From Quillaja saponaria (taxonomy: Eukaryota > Streptophyta > Magnoliopsida > Fabales > Quillajaceae), in contig CM055618.1 of the NCBI GenBank assembly GCA_029379385.1, positions 13,216,134 through 13,280,133 of the forward strand: a stretch of DNA of 64,000 bases. Direction: 5' to 3'. The notes below the pieces were generated by a model. It saw only the letters and a program-made list of their open reading frames with translations, did no database searches and was not told the origin of the DNA. The translations under genes and the position numbers were made by a program. Positions 46,095 to 58,803 of the stretch are shown in pieces. Position 1 is the stretch's first letter; each line of letters starts with the position of its first letter.

Positions 46095-48738
46095 TCATGA
46101 TCGCTTCAAAGCAAGATTACTTTTATCAGCAGGAGAAACAGAGCCATTTTTAGATGTAGTTGATGACAATGAAGGCGGGAACAAGACTAAGTTTCCTTCT
46201 TGTTGACAGTTAACAAAAGATGAAGTTTTGTTCGGGTAGCCTGGTGCCCAACGTATCCCATTCTGGCTAGCAGTACTACTGTAGAGTGGATTCTTTGTAT
46301 AGGAGGAGCACTGATTGTCATTAATGCCTCCTAAATTTAAGCTCAGAGCAGAGTTTTCAGTCCCAATTCCTCTAACCCGACCCCCACCATTGCCAACAAA
46401 ATTTGTGAGTACAGTAGCTAATACTGTTTGAAATTTTGGGTTGTTGTGATTGCCTTGGTTGCAGCTGCTATGGTGTTTGCTGTTAAAGATTGCTGAGAAT
46501 TGGGTATTATCTGATCATTCATGTATTTATTGCTATTGGGTTGACAAAAAAATGGTTGCTTTCCTCCAATACTACTTTGATTCCTATTGAAATTAGGTAC
46601 TGTCCCATAATTGAAATAGGATTTTGCTGTACTGTCAGATGGGATATTGGGGGATAGTTGTAAAGGAGAGGAATTTGCTAAGGAAAAGTTGAGGGATGTT
46701 GAGGAATAGTATCTGGATGTGGTGGAATTAGAGAATGACCTTCCAAAATGTGGGGAAGTGATCAGTGATGGTGCAGTGAGATCAAGAGTGATTGTTGGGT
46801 GAGGGTTAGAAGTTAAGATTGAAGAGTTGGGAAAATAGAATTGGGGTTGTAGTCTTGGATTTTGGTAGGTGGGAGAGTAGAAGTTATTTAGTCCAAGTAG
46901 GTTATAATTGGAAGCAGCAAAAGTAGAAGTTGAGGCTGAGATGGGTGCTGTGGCTGAGAGGCAGTCTAGGCCAGACTGGGAGATGGAGGAGCGAGATTGA
47001 AGCATGGAAGCAGCTGCACAGGTTGTGGAAGCCATGGCTGTGGCTGTAACTGGAAGTGGGTGGTTGTGGCTTCCTTCATAGGTAGTAATCAAGATTGACA
47101 GGTCCTCAGCACACCTTTGCACCTGAAAAAAAAAGAAAAAAAAAAATATATATATATATATAAACGAATCATCTAATAAGGTCTAAGTTCAAATGCATAT
47201 ATCATGTTATTATCAAAAAAAACTTAGCTGCCTCCTCCTCTCATTCTCACGTAACAAATTCGAGCTATAAAAGTATTTAAATTTAAAAGAAAACAAAATT
47301 TAATTAATAAAATAGTTAAATTGGTAGACGTTTTTAAGTAAATGCATTAATCACCGGAGCTTTGATGATTTTGGTTCTCCCTCCCTAGCTATAAGCTTTA
47401 GCTCGTAGATGATGTGATAATTTATCATAATCAACAAGTTAAGAATACCTGTTTTCTTACGGGACAAGATGGTGAGACAGTGCATCATGGATTTCCTTTT
47501 GCTATTTTCTGCCCATATTTTCGCCATTGGCATCCATCATTCATCTATATGGATATTAATTGAATTAATTCCTAATTTTAGTATTTGCAGAACATTAATT
47601 ATAAATAATCAAATCTAAACAAATAAAAATCTTCTCCATAGAATGCACTAACCATTGGGGTATTACATCTAGCTCTGATAGAAACCCTAGCTTTCTTCAA
47701 TTGACTTTGTTGTGAAACTTCATTACAGTTTTTATTATCCTAAGTTCTCATTGTCCTCAAGACCTTACTTGGTGGCCATATTTCACTAGGCTCCTCTTCT
47801 TTCACTTCCTCAAAACTAGTACTTTCTGGGCTTGGAATATATGTAGCTGATGTACTTGATGAACCTGCAGCAGGGTCAAATCTAATGTCTAACCCAAGTG
47901 AAAGTCCAGCTTCATCTATATTCTGATCATCCTCTTTGTTCTCATCCCTCCCATAATTATTACTGCTTTTCTTTTTCTCATGATCAACATCCTTACTAGG
48001 GTGATCATCTTCAAATGTCCTTCCAAGACAAAGAGACACAAGTACTTCTGCAGGTTCTTCCTCATTTTTTTCATGCATAGGAGCTCTATGATTTGTTGTA
48101 GCTTCAATATTAGCCCCTAGTTGATCTTGTTGAAGGATTTCAAAGAAATCATGCATTTGTAGAGACTCATAATCATTTACAAGTTTTGTTAACAGTAACT
48201 TCAACCTTCCATTTTCTTCTCTAACCTCTCCCATATCCACCTTAGCTGATTTCAGCTCATCCTCCTGCATGCATGGTACAAATGATCTTAATTAACTAAA
48301 AATTAGAGATAATCTCTTAGCTATCTATTAAGAAATAGACTCGTCTCTTAAAAGTTTAACTAGTTTTACGTTAACGATCAATTTATCGCAACACTCTTCT
48401 TTTATTTGCGGCAAGATAATGAGACCCTAATCGAGTTTTTTAGTTTATCAATCAATTAATTATTGAGAAGAAAACTATTAACAAAAGCTTCATTTCACAT
48501 GGAAAGCCATCAAATTATCATTTTAGTAAAATTAATCAGTTTGTGTGATATTTGATTTTGATCAGTTGCTAAGATTTTCAAGGACTAATTATTAAACCAT
48601 GGTGTAAAATTAGCATTCTAATTATTGGCAACAAGCTCTACAATTAGAAACAATCTCATTAACTAACATGCAAAAGAGAATCACCTTATTGCTTTCCATG
48701 GAAGCTCTGTTTTCTGCTTCACCAGCTCTGTTCTCCAT
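46095..48738 (-). pseudogene. Group IIb WRKY transcription factor (WRKY72/9/61-like), disabled
   Basis: Four exons on the minus strand: 48738-48685, 48264-47653, 47544-47449 and 47122-46095. Recognisable parts are a leucine-zipper-like coiled coil ('EDELKSAKVDMGEVREENGRLKLLLTKLV'), 'LGLDIRFDP', 'WPPSKVLRTMR', 'KKARVSIRARC', 'MNDGCQWRKYGQKIAKGNP', '[30 protein letters not shown]' and 'TENSALSLNLGG'. Lesions: an in-frame TAG (47740-47742) before the WRKY domain; an 18-nt loss after 'KGNP' that removes CPRAYYR, including the first zinc-binding Cys, and makes a TGA at 47485-47487; and a one-base deletion near 46440 that shifts the last 115 residues. Exon 3 is 96 nt where 114 is expected. WRKY factors bind W-boxes in defence and development; this copy cannot make a working DNA-binding domain. 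Confidence 0.85.
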
Positions 48739-51137
48739 TGTGTTACTAATTAGATACTTTATCAGATTTTGCTTGCAAAGATTTTTCCATATATACTATA
48801 TATTCTCCATTGCTACAAATAACTTCTTGATCTTTTTGCCTTTTCTACCTCAACTTGGGCTTCTTATATGTATACATACAGGGAGGTGCTAGCTAAGCTA
48901 GAGACATCAGATTTTGACTTTTATTATATATATGATATAGAAATTCACTACAGGAAGCAACCAAAGATCAGTTTATATATATATATATATACTTAAGCCT
49001 TATAAATTACAAGAAAAATAGAATATAGATAAACATCATGTTGGTTTATTATTTGTATTTTTTTGCTATGATCTACAGAATGATTTGTTCTTGCCCCTAG
49101 AGAGGTAAACATGTAAGTTCAACATCTATTTTTTTGGTAAACTTTTATAGTGTTTACAGCAATCAAACTGTCAAGGAAAATTGAGAAATAAGAACAAGGA
49201 AAAAGAATTCCACAAATGTTTGATATTATTAACTGAACCACAAATTAATATGACCTATGTATCCATATCTATATACATATATAAATGTAGCAGCAAATAA
49301 AATTAATTAGTTGAGCAGTCCACAAAATATCAGCAGCTCAAAGTGTGTATTTTAGTCCAAGTGGTGACTGTGGCACAAATTCCCCTGTCAGTGCCATTCC
49401 AGCCTCTCAATAGCCATTTCTGCTGTATATATTTTTTGCAAAATTCTCCACAACTTTTCATAGCTTATAATTTTTGGACAGCTAATACTACATTATCACT
49501 AAATTTATCATATTCATCAATCAATTTATATAAAGAAAGGTACGTGTATAAGTTGATAAGGACCTCACGTGACAATTTAAAAAATTACAAATACAAAGAC
49601 ACCACTCTAATTCCGCTTCAAAGGTCAGAGACATGAGAGTCACAAAGTTGTTTTTTTTTTTTGAAGTCATTAGTTAAATTATGTATGCTTAATTATCAAC
49701 ATTAATTCACTGCCGTCTTAACCCAAAAAAAAAAAAAGTAATTAAGAATTGAGTTTTAGTTGAATTAGATTAATTGTCTCTCTCTCTCTCTCTCTTTTTC
49801 TTTTTTTATTGCATAACTACCAATAAATTTTAGTACTATGTGATCAATTTTAGATTTATATGACGACACCAAGAGACAAATAATGTTACAAAATTTAACT
49901 AAAAAAACTAAGATTGATAAGGAAATTAGAGCATTGACTAAAATATGTTAAATTTATTTATTTTTCTCTATCCCAAATTTGACTTGCAATGCATATAGTT
50001 TATGTAGAGGGAAACTTAGAACCATGAAAACAAATGCAAAACCTTAATTAAGTCTAAGTTCTGACTCTTGAATATTTTAGAGTTAAATGCATAAACTAAT
50101 TAGCTAGTACTCAAAGTAAATTACTTGTAAAGGGAATTTATTAAAAATGTATGGCCTGCTAATAAGGTCTTTAGAAGATAATAAAATTATCATTCTCTAT
50201 TGATAGTGTGGGTTCTTTTTTAGATTATAGGTAAGTCTTTTATGGGGCAACAAGTTTACTTGATGAATTCTTTTATATGATAACAAGCAATGGGTTCAAT
50301 GAAAGATTCACAAAACAAATCGTTACAAACAGATTTAGGCATTTATTTACGTTGGAATACTTCATCTTTTTCCATTTCTAGTTAACCCTTCAAACTTATA
50401 GGCACATGAAGAGGAACAAAATGGAGCTTTGGGCCATATAAATATGCCTATAAAGCAGTACTTCTTCTAATCTGGTTAATTATTATTTATTAGTGGTCAA
50501 CAACAAGAAGTAGAAACAGAGCTACTATTTGACACGAAGAGCCAAATTGCCCAGTGGAATATAAATATTATATAGGTGTAAAGGGCACTTGAAAGGAGCT
50601 TGGCACCGAGCTAAGAGCCTTAGCCAACTCATTTTATTTCAAACTCGATTGCTGCTTTCCACCAATACATAATTTATTAGTGTCTCATTTCTTACAAACA
50701 TTGCAGTAAGGTTCGAGCTGGAGAAAGAGGGAGAGAGCCAGATTTCTTCATCTTTTACCCACAATGACAAGCCAAGACTATATATGGTTCCAGACTTCAA
50801 GTTCCATGCATTTTAGGGTGAAGTGCAAAATTTCCCACCAAAAAATTAAATTACTAAAAGATAGTTTAGAAGTAGTCACTTGCTAGATATCATCACAAAA
50901 AGGTATTCTATCTCGTAGTTGTTTTTCATTTACAAACAAAAGAAAAACCCTACCGGTAAACAACTCTTCGCATAAGGTAAACAACTAAAAAAAGAAATCT
51001 GCCTCGAGCTATCAGCCACTTGATGAACAGATTTTCAGTTAATAATGAATACATTGCAGAGTTGAGAAGCTCAGGCACTGTCAAACTAGCATGATATAGC
51101 CTACTGGGAGACATTGCAGCATTCACTATTTGCTCCA
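48739..51137. other. AT-rich intergenic DNA
   Basis: Upstream region of the WRKY-like gene and downstream region of the WHIRLY gene. Simple repeats: (TA)n at about 48978-48992, (TC)n at 49777-49794 and an A13 run near 49723. No gene recognised. Confidence 0.45.
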
Positions 51138-54100
51138 CTAGAAGTCTCCCCCATATCTTGGATTGGCACTATTCACGCGACTGGTATCATCTGCCTTTAT
51201 GGAATTTGTAAATGCATGCCAACCCAAAAGATATGGCAAGATAAACTACAAAAACATATAAACACATTTTCAGAAAAAGCAGGATGTCTTTGCAAAATAG
51301 TATGCCTAAAGTTCAATTATAATATGCATAAATATATGCAAGAGAAAGTAAGTCCACATAATAGATGGTGTCATCCTGCCAATGTTTGGTGAACAATTCC
51401 AATAATTAGATTATAGAAAACAGTTTCTGAATTTTAGTGAAGGCCAGAACTCTACCATCTTTTGAGTTCTGCAAAACAACTAAGCTGGAATTTTGTCAAG
51501 TCATTGTGAGTTGTGTCATCTCGATGATAACAAAGATAGCCCCCTAACCTAATCCAGAAAGGAAATCTCATGTCCAGGAAGACTTGACCAGTGAGTCAGT
51601 GACTACTTTGGTGAGATTCAATATTTTGCTGTATTGATCAGTCAACCACTTTATCCTACCATATCTTTCATTAAATTAGCACAGACAAACACACATCCAG
51701 ACAGATGTGATAGGGAAGAGAGAGGGTATCATACATTGAAAACGGAGTTGAAGACAGCAAACTCTGCTCTGGTAACAGGGATGTAAATGCTCTCATCCAA
51801 ATTCAGCAGCTTGTTTTGAACACCTTAAACAAATGAGATAACAAAATCAGGATATGCAAATGTGGGAGGGGGTGAGGTAGGTATGTAAATGTGTCACCCA
51901 CGCAAATGTGGTAACAGGGATGGAGTAATATATCATTAGCACATGTGACTTGTGCTCTGTTAAGAACCTTCACCCACGCCATCTGGTCAATGTGTGCAGT
52001 GAAGTATGCACTGCATTGCATACATGGTGCCAGATCGCCCATGTGATCTGGTCACTGTCTATAACACAAAGGAAGCTAGCTCTGCTTAGTGAGAGTCTCC
52101 GACCAGAACATATAGTTCAGTATACAAGGATATCAAAAGAAATATGGTACATCAGTACATGATACTATGATTGCAGTTTTTTCGACCGTATATACTTTGG
52201 TTCAAAACAAGAGTATAATATCCCACACTTTGAGACAATATAGTCAATGAAAAAATAAATCAAAATGACAGAAAAATGTAAGGCATGCTACATCGTATTC
52301 ACACACAGGCAAAAATAAAGTTTGTGAAGAAACAGCATTACTCAGGTTAAAGAAGTGGCCAGAACCATCCGGAAGAGGCTCCACCTTCAACACCTTTCTG
52401 ACTTGACCTTCCTCACTGCAAGACAAGTCAATTTCCCATATATCTCATTACGATAAAACAAATGGACACATCTGTTGTTTTATTTGTAGCATGTAAGTAA
52501 TCTCTTATTTTGTTTTGTTGGATCCACAGTTACAATGACACCTCAAGCTCGTTGTGATTACTGTAAGCAATCGTTTTTTCACTTAAGCTTTTATCATACA
52601 AAATAAAGAAAATAACATTTCAAGATAAGGTTTATTTTACACCAAAGGTATTTCATCCTAAAGATATCCAAGTTAGGTCCACATACTCACAGATACACGT
52701 CACCCAGGGCACCCCCCACAAAAAAAAATTGAAGAAGTTTATCTCAAAGTAATCACATATTTACAATGAGAAGATTTAGAAAGGCTTATTCATCAAATAT
52801 ATATATATATAAAAAATAGAAGACTTAGAATAGAAATTACCTTTTTCCCTTATTAGGGTCATGAAAAAATTCACATGAACCTCTTGCACCAAGGCTAATT
52901 AGATTTCCAATTTCAGTCACTGATAGAGAAAAGACCTGCATTGAAGAATCAAACTGAGACACAATAATGCATTCCAAACTCAAAAATAGAGCCATAATCC
53001 TAGAAGTCCTTTCTTGATCTTCTTAAGTTATGGTCCTTATAGAGGGGCCTGCTTATTTATTTGCTAAATCACACTCAACTGGGGAAGATTGAGTTAGGAC
53101 CTATGAGGAAAAAAGTCCGAAGTAAGCTATATAATTAAGCACAAATCATGCCTTCCTCGAGACTAGAATGGTGGACTGGGGATATGTTGTTTAATTATAG
53201 GTGTCAATTATACGTACATAAGGCAACTATAAAAGCTGTTTCTGGAACGAAATGCCCATTTCTAGAATTTAATTGACCACAATAACAAAGTACTTAACTT
53301 TTTATTGACCTACTAGGACTAATCTGAGGAACAAAGTAACAAATTGAATATGATTATTCAGCAACACTAATGTAATTTGATTATATGAGAACACTATACA
53401 GTATACACACATAAAATTCATGTGGTCAGTCCTACCTAGATTCCAACTGCCAAGAGTCAGATATAAATCCTTATTTGGTAATAACTGTGATTCGTCAAAC
53501 AACATCTTTCTATTGGTCAGTCCTAGCTGGATCTCAATGTACACTTGATCACTTGTAAAAACAAGTATTTAGACTATCATTTTTGTTACTTTCGTATACA
53601 TTGTGTTTGTTCAATAAATAAAATATTAACTTTCAGAACACAGCAAAACTCATTACAGATACTCTATGTTAGCTTTTCAGTCACAAAAGAACAAATCACC
53701 TGCTTTTTGTTCCAATCATATTGGCGCATACCAATTGCAGGTGCAAATTGAAGCAGCAGATAACCTTCCCTAGAAATTTTGAATGCCCCTGACTGCATAA
53801 TGCACCAAGATCACACACAATCATCAAGCATATCTCTTGATACTATTAGATTACAATACACAAAATCAAGCACCTAACAGACGTACATCCAAAGGAGCAA
53901 ACTCTGGAGGCCTAGGAGTCACCGTGAGAGCAGCCTTCCCCTTGTATACCGAGTGATTTACGAAAACCCTAGGCGTCAGAACTCCAACTAAACACAGAAA
54001 CAAAATTAAACCAGTAGTTCAATAAGCGCACTGAAACACTAGAAATCTAGAGAAATTTGAGTAAGCTACCATTTTCCAGTGACTATAGAACACAAATGAA

Positions 54101-54611
54101 CAACTTTGTACCCAAATTATAAGAACAATCTAATGGAAAAATATTTAGCCTCTGGTTAGTTGCTCAGTAACTGAAATCGAGCTTTATCTCGTTCCCAATT
54201 GAGAAAACAAAAAAACTCATTTTCTCAGCCGCCAAATAGAGCTTGCCTCTTAAGATTCCTATCGTTTTCTGGGATAGAAACCGAGTTTGAAGAAAAACAG
54301 AAAACAAAAAGTAAAAACAAACAAATCCCACCTCCATCTCCTGCCCCTGAAGGAGACTGTAAAGTAAAGCCTTCCGATGCATGTCGAGAGGCGAACCTCT
54401 GTTGGTCGTGGTACTCGGATTGGCGGCATTTAACGAAGTTTTTATTTTTGCACGCTGTCAGGGTCAAATAGAAAAGCGAGCAGCTGGGGTTAGAAGCACG
54501 GCTTAAAGAGGAGAGTTTTTGCGAGGGAAAATGGTTGTTTGGACAGAGCTTAGTAGGGTACCGTGCAGTGACTGAGGATGAAGAAGAAGATAGCATGTGC
54601 AGTCGCAACAT
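51138..54611 (-). CDS. WHY1: WHIRLY single-stranded DNA-binding protein, plastid type
   Basis: Seven exons on the minus strand: 54611-54332, 53987-53887, 53792-53700, 52935-52841, 52415-52342, 51823-51735 and 51245-51138. They total 840 nt, or 279 residues. The first 90 or so residues are Ser-rich and basic with few acids ([22 protein letters not shown]), a typical chloroplast transit peptide. The Whirly domain follows with its DNA-binding motif KGKAALT (109-115) and '[26 protein letters not shown]', '[20 protein letters not shown]', '[15 protein letters not shown]' and '[14 protein letters not shown]'. WHIRLY proteins form tetramers (24-mers on DNA), stabilise plastid genomes and act in defence-linked transcription. 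WHY1 and WHY3 are close, so the symbol is approximate; the mitochondrial WHY2 fits less well. All frames close exactly. Confidence 0.92.
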
Positions 54612-54990
54612 ATTTCCCTTCAATACTTCCTCCTCTTTCAACCTTTCCCGGCTCAAGCTGGTTTTGATTTTGGTATCTAAATCAATAAAATTAGCTATTG
54701 GGAAATGTTGAAAATAGTCCAATCTAAAAAATATTATATTTATTAATAAAAGGTTTAGGGTTGTGATTTTTTTTATGAAAAATAATATTATATTATATTT
54801 TTACATTTTTTAATACAAATCACTTCTTAATGCTGAGTTTTGTAATATTTTTTAAGAGGGTATTTTAATTTTTGAAAACTATTACAACTAAAAATTATTG
54901 GGTTAAATTTTATTTAGGGATGTTTCTCTTATTATTTTTAAAAAGTCATGAGTATTTTAAAAGCTTAACTGTGACTTTTAAAATTAAAAT
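54612..54990. other. WHIRLY gene upstream region
   Basis: Promoter-side sequence of the WHIRLY gene, then AT-rich DNA. No gene seen. Confidence 0.4.
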
Positions 54991-55044
54991 TACAAAACAT
55001 ACTTTATTAATTTTAGAAAATTATTAAATATATCTTTATTAATT

Positions 55045-56578
55045 TATAAATTATTAAATTTTCTCTCCCTAAATATATATTTAATTAATAATATTTATGT
55101 TTATCATTTTATATATTCATAGCAGTTTATGATTTATCTTACCAAATACCTTATTCATTGTTTTTACTACCCACAACAACTTTTATAAAAAATTTATCAA
55201 ATAAAATTGATGTAACTTTTTGACAGCTATTTTTTCATAGCATAAAGAGCATAAATCAATTTTTTTACGTTTGGTAAAAATAATAATATGGTACTTCTGT
55301 TTTGAGCCTTTAAAAGTCAATGATACTTTTAAAAATACCTCAAGAGGTGCTTTTAGGTTTGGTTTTGAAATGTGATTATCCTTATTAAAAGCATAAGTTA
55401 ATTTTGTATGTTTGGTAAAAAAAAATTATGGTGCTTCTGTTATGAACTTTTAAAAGCTTAAAAGGTGTTTTTAAAAGCTAGTTTCTACTCTCAAAAGTTT
55501 AAAAGACTAATATAACCTTAACTTTTAATAGAAATTTTTATTTATCTTTTATTAATTAATACAGTAGGTTAATTATCTCTCTTTTTATTATTAATATCTA
55601 TTTTAGTCAATTTAAATCTTTAGAACAGCTTTACAATGAATTTACCAAATACTAATTTGTGACTTCTACTTATTGAGAACAATTTTTACATTATTTTACC
55701 AAACATTACTATTGTAACTTTTTAAAAGCAGTTATATGAGAAATATGAAAGCACATCACCTTTCAAAAAGTCACAGCATTACCAAACCAAGCCTTAAAAG
55801 TTGGCTTCTGCACTAAAAAAGTTTAAAAACTAATATAACTTTAACTTGTAATAAAAATTTGTATTTATCATTTGATTAATTATTACAATAGATTGATTAT
55901 TTCTCTTTTAATTATCAATATCTATTTAGTCAATTTAAATCTTAGCAACAATTTTACAATGAATTTACCAAACACTAAGGCTTGGTTTGGTAACGTTATT
56001 TTGGAGGGTGCTTATGTTTAAGAAGAACATAAATAAATTTTTCTATGTTTGCTAAAATAAAAAAAGGTGATGTGCTTCTACTATGGGCTTTTAAAAGTCA
56101 ATAGTACTTTTAAAAACTAGCTTATGTTTTCAAAAGTTCAAAAACCTAATATAATCTAAACTTTTAATGAAAATTTGTATTTATCATTTTATTAATTAGT
56201 ATAGTAGGTTAATTATATATCTTTTTATTATCAATATCTACTATAGTCAATTTAAATATTTAAAGTAGCTTTATAATGAATTTACCAAACACTAATTTGT
56301 AGCTTTTACTTATTGAGAGCATCTTTTACATTATTTTACCAAACAATATTGCTGTAACTTTTTAAAAACAACTCTAAGATAGTCATGAGTACACAATACC
56401 TCTCAAAAAACTACAACATTACTAAACCAAGCCTAATTTTGTGGTTTCTACTTATTCAGAGCAATTTTTACATTATTTTATTAAACACTACTACTATGAC
56501 TTTTTAAAAGCTATTATAAGAGAGTTAGAAGAGCACAATACCTCTAAAAAAGCTACAGCATTACCAAACTAAGTCTTA
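55045..56578. mobile_element. Nested cluster of one MITE family (GGCTTGGTTTGGTAA termini)
   Basis: Several diverged copies share ends of the form ggcttggtttggtaa / ttaccaaaccaagcc and internal blocks 'tcaatttaaatctt', 'atgaatttaccaaacacta' and 'ttacttattgag'. At least four layers can be told apart: an old 3' fragment (55045-55250), an outer copy split by insertions, an inserted copy ending 'cattaccaaaccaagcctta' near 55795, and a complete inserted copy (55977-56438). The last outer end is 'cattaccaaactaagtctta' at 56578. No coding capacity. Confidence 0.75.
55977..56438. mobile_element. Complete MITE inserted inside an older copy of its own family
   Basis: The element runs from 'aggcttggtttggtaac' to 'actaaaccaagcct'. 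It interrupts the sister sequence 'accaaacactaatttgt', which is intact in neighbouring copies (e.g. near 56285), so the insertion point and a 3-bp TAA target duplication can be read directly. A TAA duplication with these ends fits a PIF/Harbinger (Tourist-like) MITE of about 460 bp. Confidence 0.75.
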
Positions 56579-58491
56579 AATTGATCAGTTAGTCCATCAA
56601 AATTATATATTAAAGCACTACAGACAGCTTAACTCAAGCGATTGGTAAATGTTCTCTATCTTCCAGTACCATGTTCGAGCACTCTTACATACCAAAAAAA
56701 TATATATATATTTTACGCTCATCGGATATTATTCAAGAATGGCCCAAAATTATATTTAAGAAATAATTACAAACATTCCAAATTAATAAAATATGAGTTA
56801 TATGTTTTTTCTTTTACTTTGAAAAGACAAAAGTCGAGGAGGGATTGAATGCAATCTATAAAATATAAGTTAATTGATATTTGATAATTAAGAAAATATG
56901 ACGTTAACACCTAACTTATAATATTTTGATAAATAATATTACCAAATCATTTATTAATTCTCTCTTTCCTCTCTTAAATTATAATATTTTATTACATCAC
57001 TTATTAATATTCTCTCATATCTTCTTCTAAGTTAATTATGTAAAATATAGTTAGTTCCTGCTTTTTCGATTTAATTTCTAAACAAAATTTTTTTTTTTTT
57101 TAAAACAAAAAATTCTTAATTTATTCCCACTCTATACTTTACCATATATCTTACATGTACACGAATAAAATTAATTTAATTTGTTTCCATTTATAAACAA
57201 AAAGGACTAAATTTCAAGAAAGATAATATCAAAAAATTATTATAATGACTAATTTCTTGACCAATTTGACTTAAATACAAAAGATATATATTCAAAATTA
57301 AAATAAAATATATTTTTCCTAAATAAAAGATTCTTAATTTACTTCCATTCTTTACACTTTACGAACTATAATACTCCTTACATGTACATGAATAAACATA
57401 ATTTAATTTGTCTCCATTTATGAGCAAAAATGACTTAATATCAAGAAATAGAATCTCAAAAAATTATTACAATGACTATTAATTTTTTCATTGCTTATTA
57501 GATATGATCAATTGTGAAAAAACTAGAGTAAATCCATATTTAAATCAAGTCATCAATTAACATTGATGCCAAAATTTAATATATTTTTTTCTACTAAAAT
57601 AGAAAAAAAATTAATATAACTACTAGAAAAATAATATTTTGACACGATGACACGTAACAAGATAGAATAACAGCGATCCAAATACCAAATAACCCACAAA
57701 CCCACACTACAAAGGTTAAATTGCTAGCTTGGTAGTTAGTTCTTGTAACTTATATAGCAAATATTAACCCAATATATATATGACGTAGAACTCATGCGCC
57801 AACCCCACATAGGTCACAAATTGGGGTGTTACATATTTAATGCAGAAGTTTGATCAAGATTTTGGTAAGACGTAACAAATGATTTATTACATTTAAACGT
57901 TTTATATGTCACCATTCTAACACTGTATTATTTGTAAGATTTTTCTAGCAAGTGCCATAAGGATATGTGTTAAAATTTTATAAATATAATATTTGTAGCA
58001 TTTATTACAGTATTTGATCATAATTTTAGTGCTATTTAATGCATAAATTATAATTTTTAGAAAGTTTCAAATTTTAAAAATCATATTTATTGAAACTTAA
58101 CAAGTGCCCTTATGACACCTATTAAAAAAAAAAACCCTTATTTTTTTATATATTTTATAAGTACATTTAATACACTTATTAAGACTAAATAAATAAAATA
58201 ATTGACATTTATAATATCCTCAAAAATAATAATTTATTATATATCACTACAATTATGACCAATAACTATAATAAATGCAAAAAAATAAATATTTTATTGA
58301 ATTCATGTTATGCACTAAAATATTTTATTGAATTCATGTTATGCACTATGTCCCATATAAACTGAATCCAATTGAGTTATATGGCATGCATATTCCACTG
58401 CTAATTGTCATTGCATTGCTGTCTAATTAATTTGGTGCATATCAGCCACTTCTAGTATTTCTTATCTTAATTTTTAGTCATAAAAGTCTAA
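56579..58491. other. AT-rich intergenic DNA with tandem duplications
   Basis: Two diverged copies of about 165 bp lie at roughly 57105-57270 and 57327-57490 ('attcttaattta...ttacatgtaca...tttaatttg...caaaaaattatta'). An exact repeat of about 31 bp occurs at 58285-58345 ('attttattgaattcatgtta'). The right end is the upstream region of the RALF gene. No other gene recognised. Confidence 0.5.
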
Positions 58492-58803
58492 ATGGCTACG
58501 TGGAGGTTGAAAGCAATGTTATGTTTCTGTCTACATGCACTACTCATCTGCTTCTTGTTAACTGAAGTTGCTCATGCTCGATATATTAGCAGTCCTGCCA
58601 TGGGAAAAGGAGACCCAGCTCAATGTCGTGGAAGTGGGGCTAGTTCTTGTTTGCCACCACCATCATATAGCAGAGGCTGTGAGCCAGGTCAAAGATGTCG
58701 AACTGATCCACCACCAGCAGATTTAAAACAACATCTTTCTGTGTCCTATAAGAAACACAATGATTTCAATATGAACAGATTAAGGATCGGTTTAAATATA
58801 TAA
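58492..58803 (+). CDS. RALF-like secreted signalling peptide
   Basis: One frame of 103 residues without introns. It has a strong signal peptide (about 1-29, ending EVAHA), then RYISSPAMGKGDPAQC. This matches the RALF core YISY...GDPA, with YISS instead of YISY, the segment that contacts FERONIA-type receptors. The four conserved cysteines are C45, C53, C63 and C69, with 'LPPPSYSRGCEPGQRCR' typical of the family. No upstream RRxL (S1P) site is present, so it belongs with the short RALF-like peptides that lack a propeptide. RALFs usually end soon after the last Cys; here about 34 polar residues follow (70-103), which is unusual. RALFs raise extracellular pH and regulate growth, fertilisation and immunity. 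Confidence 0.87.
   Translation: MATWRLKAMLCFCLHALLICFLLTEVAHARYISSPAMGKGDPAQCRGSGASSCLPPPSYSRGCEPGQRCRTDPPPADLKQHLSVSYKKHNDFNMNRLRIGLNI

Noticed and set aside
54199..54471. A 90-residue plus-strand frame
   Set aside because: Antisense shadow of the WHIRLY transit-peptide exon and its donor site.
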